The notes under the pieces were generated by a model. That model worked only from the letters and a program-made list of their open reading frames with translations, was not told the DNA's origin and made no database searches. A program made the position numbers and the translations under genes. A stretch of 64,000 nt of DNA, taken from NCBI GenBank assembly GCA_944390495.1, contig CALXQE010000025.1, positions 54,362 to 118,361 on the forward strand. Reading direction: 5' to 3'. The DNA comes from an uncultured Clostridia bacterium. GTDB taxonomy: Bacteria > Bacillota > Clostridia > UBA1381. The stretch's first letter is position 1. Each line of letters opens with the position of its first letter. Of this stretch, positions 1 to 8,267 are shown piece by piece.

Positions 1-373
1 ATCCTTCAGGTATTGTTATTTTAGTAGTACCCCTGTTAGGTGTAATCATAAGATCTAGTATTTGATTATATGACATACCATCGGTAATAGTTGCAGCACC
101 GGGCTGAAAATTACCGTCATATCCGCCAAGTTTTGACTGAATCTTGAATACAATAGGGTATTTTATAATTCCTTCATCTTTAAGCATCTGTGCCACAGAT
201 GAACTTCCTTCTCCCTCTGCTATTTCAACATATTTATCACCATCAATAGAAACACTCAGACTGTCACTTAAAATTATACCTAACAATCCAAGACATAATG
301 CAACAATAACTACAATTACAATTACGGTAACCTTACCTTTTCCGTATCCTGTTTCATGCACTTTAATCGCCAT
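1..373 (-). CDS. mltG: Endolytic murein transglycosylase MltG, N-terminal part
   Basis: Partial gene; the 3' part lies left of the window. About 124 codons are visible: a short basic N-terminus, one membrane segment (about residues 16-36, rich in V, I and L), then the MltG/YceG start region with an IA-GEGSSS-VAQML segment, the DEGII motif and TIPEG near the window edge. MltG cleaves nascent peptidoglycan glycan strands at the outer face of the cytoplasmic membrane. I chose the ATG at 373 because AGAGGAGGA lies 7 bases upstream; an in-frame ATG at 379 is too close to it. The family call rests on these N-terminal motifs only, since the catalytic domain is out of view. Confidence 0.75.
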   Translation of the reverse strand, partial: MAIKVHETGYGKGKVTVIVIVVIVALCLGLLGIILSDSLSVSIDGDKYVEIAEGEGSSSVAQMLKDEGIIKYPIVFKIQSKLGGYDGNFQPGAATITDGMSYNQILDLMITPNRGTTKITIPEG

Positions 374-405
374 GTACATATCCTCCTCTGATACATATTT
401 TGTTT

Positions 406-434
406 ATTGTATAACAAATTACAAAATTCGTCAA
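406..434 (-). promoter_or_regulatory. Sigma-A promoter of mltG
   Basis: On the minus strand TTGACG, a 17-base spacer and TACAAT lie about 30 bases upstream of the mltG ribosome binding site. Confidence 0.6.
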
Positions 435-484
435 GTTTTGCCCCATTTTGACTTTATTGTAAACCAAATTTTCTTTTTGTAAGT

Positions 485-513
485 TGACAATTTATTTTAT
501 TTTTGTTATAATA
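485..513 (+). promoter_or_regulatory. Sigma-A promoter of bioY
   Basis: Perfect consensus: TTGACA, 17-base spacer, TATAAT. It faces away from the mltG promoter. I see no obvious BirA-type operator between the -10 and the start codon. Confidence 0.75.
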
Positions 514-561
514 CACTTTGCGGTAAATTATTTGTAAAAATATAAAAAAGAGGTAAAAATA

Positions 562-1134
562 ATGAAAAAACATTTAACAGTACAAAACATAACTAAAATG
601 GCATTAATGGCAGCACTGCTATGTATGGCAGCATATATATCAATACCCATAGGCTCAGTACCGATAACGCTTCAAACACTTATTATAAACTTAACCGCAT
701 TAATACTTGCACCATTTGAATCATTTTTCGCAGTGCTTGTTTACATACTTTTAGGTCTTGTCGGACTTCCTGTATTCGCCGGCGGTACAGCAGGACCGGG
801 AAAACTTTTCGGCCCTACCGGAGGATACATACTTGCATTTTTAATATCTGCACCAATTATATCTATATTAAAAGAATCTTTGTTAAAATTTTTTGAAAAA
901 ATTTCAAAAAGCAATAATAAAAAAATTATGCGTATCACTTGCTACATACTTTCGACAGTTATAGGTATGATTATCATGTATGCAATAGGTACTGTATATA
1001 TGAAGTATATGCTCGACCAAACATTGATGGAAACACTGGCTGTAGCTGTTATACCATTTATCGGTCTTGATTTAATTAAATGTATTTTAGCAACAATAAT
1101 TGCATTAATTCTTGAAAAAGCACTTAAAAGATAG
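562..1134 (+). CDS. bioY: BioY biotin-uptake S component of an ECF transporter
   Basis: 190 residues, the usual BioY length, with six predicted membrane segments. The early motif PIGSVPITLQT, then LGLVGLPVFAGG and the PTGGY stretch are BioY family hallmarks. BioY binds biotin in the cytoplasmic membrane and works with the shared EcfA/EcfA'/EcfT energising module, which is not in this window. The start is supported by AGAGGT upstream. The gene is monocistronic between a consensus promoter and a terminator. It suggests that the cell salvages biotin; no biotin synthesis genes are seen here. Confidence 0.92.
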   Translation: MKKHLTVQNITKMALMAALLCMAAYISIPIGSVPITLQTLIINLTALILAPFESFFAVLVYILLGLVGLPVFAGGTAGPGKLFGPTGGYILAFLISAPIISILKESLLKFFEKISKSNNKKIMRITCYILSTVIGMIIMYAIGTVYMKYMLDQTLMETLAVAVIPFIGLDLIKCILATIIALILEKALKR

Positions 1135-1142
1135 TTAATTAC

Positions 1143-1166
1143 GGCAGCTAAAGAGCTGCCTTTTTT
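1143..1166 (+). terminator. Terminator after bioY
   Basis: GGCAGCT and AGCTGCC arms around an AAAG loop, followed by six T residues. Confidence 0.9.
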
Positions 1167-1212
1167 GTATAATTTTTATACATCTTGTTATGTAATTTTT
1201 ACAAATTACTGA

Positions 1213-1241
1213 TTGAAAAAGAATAAAAAATGATATATAAT
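1213..1241 (+). promoter_or_regulatory. Sigma-A promoter of the phosphoglucomutase gene
   Basis: TTGAAA, 17-base spacer, TATAAT, about 33 bases upstream of the start codon. Confidence 0.7.
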
Positions 1242-1274
1242 ATTTATAAGTAATATTTTAAGGAGGATTGACCA

Positions 1275-3008
1275 ATGGGATATAAAGAATCATATAACCG
1301 CTGGCTTACAAGTCCGGTTGTTGATGATGAAACAAAAGCAGAACTTAAATCAATAGAAAATAACGAAAAAGAAATCGAAGAAAGATTTTATCGTGATCTT
1401 GAATTCGGTACTGCCGGAATGAGAGGAATTATCGGTGCAGGTACAAACAGAATTAATATATACAACGTAAGACAGGCAAGCCAAGGCGTTGCTAAATATG
1501 TAAATTCAAGAGGTGAAGACGCCGCAAAAGCCGGTGTGCTTATAGGCTACGACACAAGAAACTTCTCAAGAGTATTCGCAGAAGAAACTGCCAAGGTTCT
1601 TACATGTGCAGGTGTAAAAACTTATTTATTCCCGATTGTTCACTCTGTTCCGGAGGTTTCATTCGGTATAAGAGAACTTGGATGTGCAGCAGGCGTTATG
1701 ATTACTGCAAGCCATAACCCAAAGGAGTATAATGGCTATAAGGTTTACGGTCCTGATGGCGGACAGCTTCCTCCAGACGCAGCCGATGTCGTTGTAGAAG
1801 CAATAAATAGCTATGATATATTTGACGATGTTAAGTTTATGTCACTTGATGAAGCAAAGGATAAAGGTCTGCTTGAAATTGTAGGTTCTGATATTGATGA
1901 AAAGTTCCTTGATGTAGTTCAGACACAACAGCAAAACCCTGAGGCTGTAAAGGAAGTTGCAGATACTTTTAAGCTTGTATATACACCTTTCCACGGCACA
2001 GGTTCAAGACCTATAAAGGCAATACTAAACCGTATGGGTTTCAAAAATGTGCTTGTTGTTAAGGAACAGGACACTGAGGACGGAAACTTCCCAACAGTTA
2101 AATCACCCAACCCTGAAGATAAAGAGGGCTTTGAAATCGCTATAAACATAGCAAAGGAAAATGACGTTGATGTTATAATCGGCACCGATCCGGATTGTGA
2201 CAGAGTAGGTATAGTTGTTCGTGATGCGGACGGTATATACAGAACACTTACAGGTAACCAGACAGGTGCACTTCTTGTTGAGTACATACTTGCATCAAAA
2301 AAAGCAAAGGGTACACTTCCGGAAAACGGTGTTGTTATTAAGACAATAGTAACAACAGAACTTGCAGCCGCAATAGCACATTCATACGGAATAGAAATAA
2401 TGAATGTACTTACAGGCTTTAAGTATATCGGCGAAAAGATGACTGAATTTGCTAAGACAGGTGAACATACATATCTTATCGGCTTTGAAGAAAGCTATGG
2501 TTACCTTGTAGGTACTCATGCCCGCGATAAGGACGGCGTTGTTGCTACAATGCTTATTGCAGAAATGGCTGCATACTATAAGACAAAGGGTATGTCACTT
2601 TATGAAGCATTAATGGATATTTATAAGAAATACGGCTATTATGCAGAAAAGACCGTTTCATTTACAATGCCCGGTAAAGACGGCATGGAGAAGATGGCAA
2701 AACTTCTTTCGGATTTAAGAGAAAATCCACCCGTTAAAGTTGCAGGTATGGATATAGTTCTTTATACTGACTATCAATCTCAAACAATAAAGGATACAAA
2801 GGGTAATGTATCACCTCTTACAGGACTTCCTAAATCAAATGTGTTAAAGTATAATTTATCAGACGATAAAACATATTTTATAGTTCGTCCGTCAGGTACT
2901 GAACCAAAAATAAAAATTTATCTCGGTACTTTTGCAGAAAGTTTTGAATCTGCCGAAAGTACAATTGAAAAGGTTCTTGCAGACTGTAAAGAACAACTTG
3001 GTCTTTAA
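1275..3008 (+). CDS. pgcA: Alpha-phosphoglucomutase (phospho-sugar mutase)
   Basis: 577 residues, typical of the PgcA/YhxB type that interconverts glucose 1-phosphate and glucose 6-phosphate in the cytoplasm. The catalytic phosphoserine loop TASHNPKEYNGYK, the metal loop GTDPDCDRVG, the sugar-binding GFEESYGYL and the C-terminal phosphate-binding RPSGTEPKIKIY are all present and in order. Start supported by TAAGGAGG 7-8 bases upstream. The product links glycolysis to UDP-glucose, and galE lies 1 kb downstream on the other strand. Phosphomannomutase activity is a possible alternative. Stands alone with its own promoter and terminator. Confidence 0.9.
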   Translation: MGYKESYNRWLTSPVVDDETKAELKSIENNEKEIEERFYRDLEFGTAGMRGIIGAGTNRINIYNVRQASQGVAKYVNSRGEDAAKAGVLIGYDTRNFSRVFAEETAKVLTCAGVKTYLFPIVHSVPEVSFGIRELGCAAGVMITASHNPKEYNGYKVYGPDGGQLPPDAADVVVEAINSYDIFDDVKFMSLDEAKDKGLLEIVGSDIDEKFLDVVQTQQQNPEAVKEVADTFKLVYTPFHGTGSRPIKAILNRMGFKNVLVVKEQDTEDGNFPTVKSPNPEDKEGFEIAINIAKENDVDVIIGTDPDCDRVGIVVRDADGIYRTLTGNQTGALLVEYILASKKAKGTLPENGVVIKTIVTTELAAAIAHSYGIEIMNVLTGFKYIGEKMTEFAKTGEHTYLIGFEESYGYLVGTHARDKDGVVATMLIAEMAAYYKTKGMSLYEALMDIYKKYGYYAEKTVSFTMPGKDGMEKMAKLLSDLRENPPVKVAGMDIVLYTDYQSQTIKDTKGNVSPLTGLPKSNVLKYNLSDDKTYFIVRPSGTEPKIKIYLGTFAESFESAESTIEKVLADCKEQLGL

Positions 3009-3017
3009 TAAATTAAA

Positions 3018-3056
3018 AACCTCTGTGATTTAAAATATCACAGAGGTTTTATTTTT
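3018..3056 (+). terminator. Terminator after the phosphoglucomutase gene
   Basis: CCTCTGTGAT and ATCACAGAGG arms (10 bp) followed by TTTTATTTTT. Confidence 0.92.
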
Positions 3057-3094
3057 GAAAACAAAAAAACGGCAAACATAGCGTTTACCGATTT

Positions 3095-3170
3095 TGGAGC
3101 TAATGGGGGGAGTCGAACCCCCGACCTACTGATTACGAATCAGTTGCTCTGCCAACTGAGCTACATCAGC
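3095..3170 (-). tRNA. tRNA-Thr (anticodon CGU)
   Basis: Complete 76-base cloverleaf on the minus strand with encoded CCA. Acceptor arms GCTGATG and CATTAGC pair with one G-T wobble. The D-arm carries AGCTCAGTTGGCAGAGC, the anticodon loop is TTCGTAA with anticodon CGT, and the T-arm is GGGGG-TTCGACT-CCCCC. It lies just downstream of yqeY, separated by a hairpin. No duplicated 3' end (att scar) was seen nearby. Confidence 0.96.
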
Positions 3171-3171
3171 G

Positions 3172-3207
3172 AATGAAACAGAGAGAGCGAAAAAACGCCC
3201 TCTCTGT
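3172..3207 (-). terminator. Terminator after rpsU-yqeY
   Basis: 12-bp stem (ACAGAGAGGGCG with CGCTCTCTCTGT, one G-T) with a T6 loop. The 3' tract is only TTTCATT, so termination may be partial and allow read-through into tRNA-Thr. Confidence 0.6.
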
Positions 3208-3215
3208 AATTATTC

Positions 3216-3659
3216 TTAGTTAAAAAGACTTTTGGCAATAGCACTTACTGCTTTACCATCAGCTCTGCCCTTTACTTTAGGCATTACCTGCTCCATCACC
3301 TTACCCATATCTTTCATGGACGTTGCACCGACTGCTTTAACAGCCTCCTCAACTATCGGACGAAGCTCTTCTTCCGAAAGCTGTTTCGGAAGATATTCCA
3401 TCAAAACATCCATTTCTTGCTTTAACTGAGAGATTAAATCCTCTCTACCACTCTTTTCATATTCGGGAAGCGAGTCCTTGCGTTGCTTTAGCTGCTTTGC
3501 AATTACCTCTAAAATATCCTCATCATCAAGAGTTACGTGCTTGTCCTTTTCTACCTGCAAAATAGCTGTACGAACCAGCTGCACGGTATTTTTACGGACA
3601 GTATCTTTATTTTTCATTGACGACTTTAAATCTTCTACTAATCTTTCCTTTAAAGACAT
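3216..3659 (-). CDS. yqeY: GatB/YqeY family protein
   Basis: 147 residues, the usual size of YqeY proteins, which resemble the tRNA-binding tail of the amidotransferase subunit GatB. The family pattern is complete: SLKERLVEDLKSSM at the N-terminus, KQLKQRKDSLPEYEKSGR in the middle, and the C-terminal helical part with GKVMEQVMPKVKGRADGK. Its role is not firmly established; association with tRNA or tRNA-dependent amidation is inferred from the GatB similarity. It follows rpsU by 28 bases and is transcribed with it, a common pairing in Firmicutes. ATG at 3659 is used; a TTG at 3662 is closer to the ideal distance from AAGGAG. Confidence 0.9.
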   Translation of the reverse strand: MSLKERLVEDLKSSMKNKDTVRKNTVQLVRTAILQVEKDKHVTLDDEDILEVIAKQLKQRKDSLPEYEKSGREDLISQLKQEMDVLMEYLPKQLSEEELRPIVEEAVKAVGATSMKDMGKVMEQVMPKVKGRADGKAVSAIAKSLFN

Positions 3660-3687
3660 CAACGCTCATCTCCTTTTTATATTGAGA

Positions 3688-3861
3688 TTAGAACTTTCTT
3701 TTTCTTGCTGCTTCAGATTTCTTCTTACGCTTTACGCTTGGCTTTTCGTAATGCTCACGCTTTCTGATTTCAGACATGACACCTGATTTTGCACACTGAC
3801 GCTTAAATCTACGAAGTGCACTGTCAAGTGATTCGTTATCTTTTACTCTAACTTCAGACAT
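3688..3861 (-). CDS. rpsU: 30S ribosomal protein S21
   Basis: 57 residues, very basic. It begins [20 protein letters not shown], with [16 protein letters not shown] near the end; this is the S21 signature. S21 sits on the 30S platform near the anti-Shine-Dalgarno and aids initiation. The gene is first in a two-gene unit with yqeY behind a consensus promoter; GGAGGGGAG lies just upstream of its ATG. Confidence 0.95.
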   Translation of the reverse strand: MSEVRVKDNESLDSALRRFKRQCAKSGVMSEIRKREHYEKPSVKRKKKSEAARKRKF

Positions 3862-3942
3862 GTTGTCTCCCCTCCCTCCGGCAAGTCAATTCTAAAAACG
3901 GACTTGATGGAATTGCCGTATATTACTTATACAACAGTAAAT

Positions 3943-3972
3943 ATTATACCTTATTTTGTATAGAAATGTCAA
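3943..3972 (-). promoter_or_regulatory. Sigma-A promoter of rpsU-yqeY
   Basis: Minus-strand TTGACA, 18-base spacer, TATAAT, followed by a leader of about 75 bases. Confidence 0.75.
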
Positions 3973-4011
3973 GCCTTTTATTAAAAAAGTTCTATTATAA
4001 ACAATTTAATA

Positions 4012-4046
4012 AAAATACGGCTGCACTGATTTTAACAGTACAGCCG
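4012..4046 (-). terminator. Terminator after galE
   Basis: 11-bp stem, CGGCTGTACTG with CAGTGCAGCCG on the minus strand, followed by TATTTTTATT. Confidence 0.85.
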
Positions 4047-4056
4047 CAAATATAAT

Positions 4057-5082
4057 TTAGCCTTCAAAACCGTTAGGATGTGTTGACTGCCATCTCCAGC
4101 TATCTTCACACATTTCATCTATGCCTCTCTTAGCTTCCCAGCCAAGTTCTGCTTTAGCCTTTGACGGATTTGCATAGCACTCTGCAATATCACCGGGACG
4201 TCTTGGTTCAATAACGTAAGGAAGTTCCTTTCCGCAAGCCTTAGAAAATGCCTTAACAATATCAAGTACACTATAGCCGTTACCTGTACCAAGATTATAA
4301 ATATGTACACCCTCTTTACCTGCACAATGGTCAATAGCTTTAACGTGACCGATTGCAAGGTCTACAACATGGATATAATCACGGACACCTGTACCGTCAG
4401 GAGTAGGGTAATCGTTACCGAAAACATGAATCCTTTCAAGTTTACCAACTGCCCCCTGTGCAATATATGGAAGAAGATTATTTGGAATACCCTTAGGATC
4501 TTCGCCCATTTTTCCGCTTTCATGTGCACCAATCGGATTAAAATAACGAAGAAGAGTCACAGAAAGTTTTGGATTAGCCTTCTGAACATCTGTCATAATT
4601 CTTTCAATAAATAGCTTTGTAGTACCATATGGATTAGTTGTAAGAATTTTATCACCCTTGTTATCTTCTTCAACAATAGGTACTCTTTCAGGATCTCCGT
4701 ATACAGTTGCCGAAGATGAAAATACTATGTTATTACAATCATACTTCTCCATTATTTCCATAAGGTGAAGAGTTCCTGTTATGTTATTATCGTAATACTT
4801 TAGAGGTATTTTTGTTGATTCGCCAACTGCCTTTAAACCTGCAAAATGTATTACTGCATCAATCTTATTTTCTTTAAAAACCTGTTCTGTTGCTTCATAA
4901 TCAAGCAAATCAGCCTTATAAAACGGGAAATCCTTACCTGTAATTTCCTTCACCGCATCAAGACATTTTTCACTTGCATTATAAAGGTTGTCAAGTACAA
5001 CAATGTCGTAACCTGCATTCAAAAGCTCTACGCATGTATGGCTACCAATATAGCCGGCACCGCCTGTTACCAAAATTTTCAT
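4057..5082 (-). CDS. galE: UDP-glucose 4-epimerase
   Basis: 341 residues, a complete extended short-chain dehydrogenase. The NAD-binding [10 protein letters not shown] is at the N-terminus, the catalytic SSSATVYG Ser and the YGTTK Tyr/Lys pair follow, then RYFNPIGAH and the C-terminal [11 protein letters not shown]. It interconverts UDP-glucose and UDP-galactose, feeding galactose use and surface polysaccharide precursors. The start is supported by GGGAGGAA 9 bases upstream. A strong promoter overlaps a 12-bp inverted repeat, so it is probably controlled by a dimeric repressor. The phage amidase gene ends only 20-odd bases upstream of its -35, so read-through from the phage cluster is possible. 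Confidence 0.95.
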   Translation of the reverse strand: MKILVTGGAGYIGSHTCVELLNAGYDIVVLDNLYNASEKCLDAVKEITGKDFPFYKADLLDYEATEQVFKENKIDAVIHFAGLKAVGESTKIPLKYYDNNITGTLHLMEIMEKYDCNNIVFSSSATVYGDPERVPIVEEDNKGDKILTTNPYGTTKLFIERIMTDVQKANPKLSVTLLRYFNPIGAHESGKMGEDPKGIPNNLLPYIAQGAVGKLERIHVFGNDYPTPDGTGVRDYIHVVDLAIGHVKAIDHCAGKEGVHIYNLGTGNGYSVLDIVKAFSKACGKELPYVIEPRRPGDIAECYANPSKAKAELGWEAKRGIDEMCEDSWRWQSTHPNGFEG

Positions 5083-5099
5083 AATCTGTTCCTCCCGTT

Positions 5100-5131
5100 A
5101 CTTTGATAGTACAATTATATACTATCAAAGT
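5100..5131. promoter_or_regulatory. Inverted-repeat operator at the galE promoter
   Basis: Arms ACTTTGATAGTA and TACTATCAAAGT are perfect 12-bp inverted copies around 8 bases, and they straddle the galE -10. There is no T-tract, so an operator is more likely than a terminator. The binding protein is unknown. Confidence 0.6.
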
Positions 5132-5142
5132 TCTTTTTTCAA
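5114..5142 (-). promoter_or_regulatory. Sigma-A promoter of galE
   Basis: Minus-strand TTGAAA, 17-base spacer, TATAAT. The -10 lies inside the inverted repeat. Confidence 0.75.
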
Positions 5143-5162
5143 TACCGCAGAGAAATATTTTA

Positions 5163-5960
5163 TTAATTTGTTAAAAGTTTAGCTAATCGATATATTGTAA
5201 CACAAGTCCATAACTTAGTATTGTCAAGTCCCAAACCTTCACCGGTTCCCTTAATAATACCGTTATCAACGCACCACTGAACAGCTTCCCTTGCCCAAGA
5301 CGGCATATTATCGTCAATATAATTATAAATCATGGGGTTTTCAAGTTTGGAAACTTCTTGATTTAATACGTCAATTCTTTCGCTCTCTTTTTCTATCATA
5401 CGTTTTAATTCTTCATACTGCTCCATAGTAAGACCTCCTTCACTTTGCGGTTCTATACCGTTACAAATAGCTCGTGCAATTTCTTCAACACCTAATTTTT
5501 TATATAAATCCACATCTGTCTTAGTGTCCACAAAACACACTTCCACAAGCATTGCAGGTGCATTGCTTTTTCTGACAACATATAGATTTGACCCATCCTT
5601 TATTCCCCTGTTTACAAAACCAAGTTTTGCCATGTTGTCACAAATTCGCTGTGCCGCCTCAAGTTTTTTCCCTCCGTATGTAAACACTTCACAGCCCTTG
5701 CCTCCGCCGCTGTTAAAATGTATTGACACAAATAAATCAAGGGGCTTACTATTTGCCATATCTACAATTTTTTTTAAATTTTCACTTACGGAAGCACTTC
5801 TGTCATCTGTACAGTCAATCACTGTAACACCTTTACTTCTAAGGCAATCCATGACTTTATATCCGACGTTTCTTGTTTCGTCACTTTCATTAATGAATCC
5901 GACAGCACCGCTGCCGACAGTACCGCTGACTGTATGTCCGCAGTTTATTCCGACTATCAT
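5163..5960 (-). CDS. Phage N-acetylmuramoyl-L-alanine amidase (endolysin)
   Basis: 265 residues from the ATG at 5960 (GAGGTGG upstream). Residues about 1-160 form an Amidase_3 zinc hydrolase: INCGHT with the first zinc His, ESDE with the second ligand, SIHFNSG with the third, and the catalytic Glu in MLVEVCFVD. A short helical linker follows (about 175-205). The last 55 residues, with WAREAVQWCVDNGIIKG and a weak final helix, resemble one S-layer-homology-like wall-binding repeat. It is the last gene of the phage-type cluster, in the lysin position. No holin gene or signal peptide is visible, so its export route is unclear. Confidence 0.85.
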   Translation of the reverse strand: MIVGINCGHTVSGTVGSGAVGFINESDETRNVGYKVMDCLRSKGVTVIDCTDDRSASVSENLKKIVDMANSKPLDLFVSIHFNSGGGKGCEVFTYGGKKLEAAQRICDNMAKLGFVNRGIKDGSNLYVVRKSNAPAMLVEVCFVDTKTDVDLYKKLGVEEIARAICNGIEPQSEGGLTMEQYEELKRMIEKESERIDVLNQEVSKLENPMIYNYIDDNMPSWAREAVQWCVDNGIIKGTGEGLGLDNTKLWTCVTIYRLAKLLTN

Positions 5961-6003
5961 ATTAACCACCTCAATAAAATATATTCAATTTTAGTCTATC
6001 GTA

Positions 6004-7425
6004 TTACTTTGTAACAGCAATTACATTTCCGTTAATACAAAGTTCTCCTAATTCATTTACTTCTATGACATTTTCTCCGATATTTATTTTATCTGCCGTA
6101 AGATTTCCGCAAAATTCAGCCTTACCGTCATCACCAAGTTCCAATGCCTTCCCCCCTGAATTATCAAAAACCGTACAAATAAATTTACCATCGCTGTTAC
6201 CGATTTTTGTCTTTAACATATTTCCCGATGTAATTTCAATAATATCTGATAATATTGAAACTTGACCTGACGAACCTGTCACTTTAATACCCGAATTTGA
6301 AATAACGCCCGAAACCGACTGTGCTTTTACCTTTCCGCTTGTGGTCGAAACTTTTTTGTACCGTCTTGTTAAAAGCCCCATTTGCTCCAAATAAAAATAC
6401 ATATCTTTTTTTACTCGTCCTATAGATATTACAGTTGATTCACTTTCATAAGGGTAATATTCTATTTTTATAACACGTTCATATATTTCATTTCCGTTAT
6501 CCAAAACAGTCACACCGTCACCAATATTAAGACTTTCATCATCTTTAAATTCGGATAATTTTGAAATATCCGCAAATGTTCCTGTTATATTAACAGACGG
6601 CACATCTATTCTTTCCTTGTTTTCACTGTTAAACTCCCACATAGCTCGGCTCATTATTTTTTCAGGTTCAGTATAATCGCTGTAATCCCTAAATCCTTCT
6701 TTTACACCGTAAATATCCGCATTATCGCTCTGTAAATACTGCAAACCTCCGTTAACACTGCCAATATGGGCATCATTATAACCATAGGGATATAATCTTG
6801 TCACCATACCTGTAATATCACGTTCTATTGAAATATTTTGCATATTCTTTGTAAGTTCAAGGCGAATATTGCTGTCACAGCCTATACGTTCCACTAAAGC
6901 AAACCTGTAATTATCAGTATAAATTTCACCCTTTCCGCAGTTTTCTATAACTGCGTTTACCGCTTCATACACGCTTATTTTGTCAGTAGAAAAGAAATCG
7001 ATTAAAAAACCGTCACTTCCTATCCAAGTCATACCAAGTTTATTTAATTCTTCTTCGCTTATTAATGAAAAGTCACTTCCGTCAAATGCTTTTTCAATAA
7101 CTTTATAAGGGTTAACACCTATCATATCAGGAATATTTTGTATATGTATATTTGGAGTATCTGCATTATATACGTGATGACACTGAACGCTTATTTCTGA
7201 TTTACCGCCGTTTGAAATTGTAGTCTTTACTATTCTGTAAGCTTGTCCCTGACAAACAACAATTTTATTTTCCTGTATTAAATTTGCTTTGTCACCGCTT
7301 CCCGGATATAAAAACTCCAACATATTGCTTCCGTTTATTTCACGTGTTATATGAACATTGTAGGCACTCCCTAATACAATCCCTAAGTCGAAACTTTTAC
7401 TGTCAAAAGGAAGTATTTTAAGCAT
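6004..7425 (-). CDS. Phage tail-tip protein (Tal-like, prophage endopeptidase tail family)
   Basis: 473 residues from the ATG at 7425; ATG 7431 is possible. The start overlaps the Dit stop. Its N-terminal half, with the early NVHITREINGSNMLEFLYPG segment and ERIGCDSNIRLELTKN, is the baseplate-hub fold that closes the tail tube in siphophages. The C-terminal 100 residues are rich in Gly, Ser and short beta segments. No long collagen-like or receptor-binding extension follows, and the protein is short for a Tal. Adsorption specificity therefore must lie here or be lost. Position after Dit supports the call. Confidence 0.7.
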   Translation of the reverse strand: MLKILPFDSKSFDLGIVLGSAYNVHITREINGSNMLEFLYPGSGDKANLIQENKIVVCQGQAYRIVKTTISNGGKSEISVQCHHVYNADTPNIHIQNIPDMIGVNPYKVIEKAFDGSDFSLISEEELNKLGMTWIGSDGFLIDFFSTDKISVYEAVNAVIENCGKGEIYTDNYRFALVERIGCDSNIRLELTKNMQNISIERDITGMVTRLYPYGYNDAHIGSVNGGLQYLQSDNADIYGVKEGFRDYSDYTEPEKIMSRAMWEFNSENKERIDVPSVNITGTFADISKLSEFKDDESLNIGDGVTVLDNGNEIYERVIKIEYYPYESESTVISIGRVKKDMYFYLEQMGLLTRRYKKVSTTSGKVKAQSVSGVISNSGIKVTGSSGQVSILSDIIEITSGNMLKTKIGNSDGKFICTVFDNSGGKALELGDDGKAEFCGNLTADKINIGENVIEVNELGELCINGNVIAVTK

Positions 7426-8257
7426 CGTCATCACCCCAGTCAACATCGTCAAACACTGCTCCATACATAAACTTCGGTGTAAATGTAAGTCTTAAAGATA
7501 CTGCGTTTTGGCTTTCTACACTAAGCATATTACTGCCGGGCTGAAATTCAAAGAATTCACCTGATACATACACGCTTTTTTCATCACATATTACAATGTG
7601 TTTTTCAAAATCAACTTCTGTATTACCTTTTGCAGTAAAGGTCAGCGATTTATTCCCAAGTGTAAATTTTATCTTCCCATTTGCATTAGCTACCGATATT
7701 ACAGGGCTTATCGGTCTGTCACCGCAATTTATGAAATTAACCGTTCCGTTTCCTGACAATGAAAACGAATAATATGTATCCATTTCAAGGGGAATATTAG
7801 AATCAATCCAAAGTGCATCATCAAGAACAGGACCATTATTATCAAATATGCAGTAACCAAATGGCTCTACACGGAAATACACCTCAAGCATTGCCTTTCT
7901 GCCCTCATTTTCAGGCATATAAATAATCTCATCAATAATACGACCTTTCCAAACTATAAGAGGAATATCATCAAAAATCAAATCACCGCTGCCACAAAGC
8001 CAAAGTGATAATTTTGATAACGTATACTGCATTTGTTCTAAATTATCAGCACATACCCCCATTGAAACAGAGAAAATTCTGTCATTATAAAACTCACGAC
8101 CATACTCGTTTGAAGATGAAAAATCATATACACCGTCACGACATGGAACATCCGTCATATAACTTTTTCTACTTGGACGAATTGGACGAGATTTAGTTTT
8201 TACTGTTACATTAAACTCCGATGAATGTTGATTTTTAAAAGTAAATCCATTTCTCAT
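7418..8257 (-). CDS. Phage distal tail protein (Dit)
   Basis: 279 residues. ATG at 8257 is preceded by TTAGGAGGTG. The N-terminus, with FKNQHSSEFNVTV, then RSRKSYMTDVPCRDG-like text and ISVSMG-type strands, matches the phage tail component (Sipho_tail, SPP1 gp19.1-like) family. The C-terminal half is a beta-rich galectin-like domain. Dit forms the hexameric hub joining tail tube and tail tip. It lies between the tape measure and Tal genes, the standard order, and overlaps the Tal start by 8 bases. Confidence 0.75.
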   Translation of the reverse strand: MRNGFTFKNQHSSEFNVTVKTKSRPIRPSRKSYMTDVPCRDGVYDFSSSNEYGREFYNDRIFSVSMGVCADNLEQMQYTLSKLSLWLCGSGDLIFDDIPLIVWKGRIIDEIIYMPENEGRKAMLEVYFRVEPFGYCIFDNNGPVLDDALWIDSNIPLEMDTYYSFSLSGNGTVNFINCGDRPISPVISVANANGKIKFTLGNKSLTFTAKGNTEVDFEKHIVICDEKSVYVSGEFFEFQPGSNMLSVESQNAVSLRLTFTPKFMYGAVFDDVDWGDDDA

Positions 8258-8267
8258 GTTACACCTC

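Noticed and set aside
3095..3170. tRNA-Thr as an attachment site for the phage-like cluster
   Set aside because: Host genes lie between them and no repeat of the tRNA 3' end is seen near either cluster edge.
3478..3786. Plus-strand frame opposite yqeY and rpsU
   Set aside because: Overlaps two conserved genes antisense and has no initiation signal.
5100..5131. Terminator for the phage cluster
   Set aside because: The dyad is AT-rich and lacks a T-tract on either strand; it overlaps the galE -10, so operator is the better reading.
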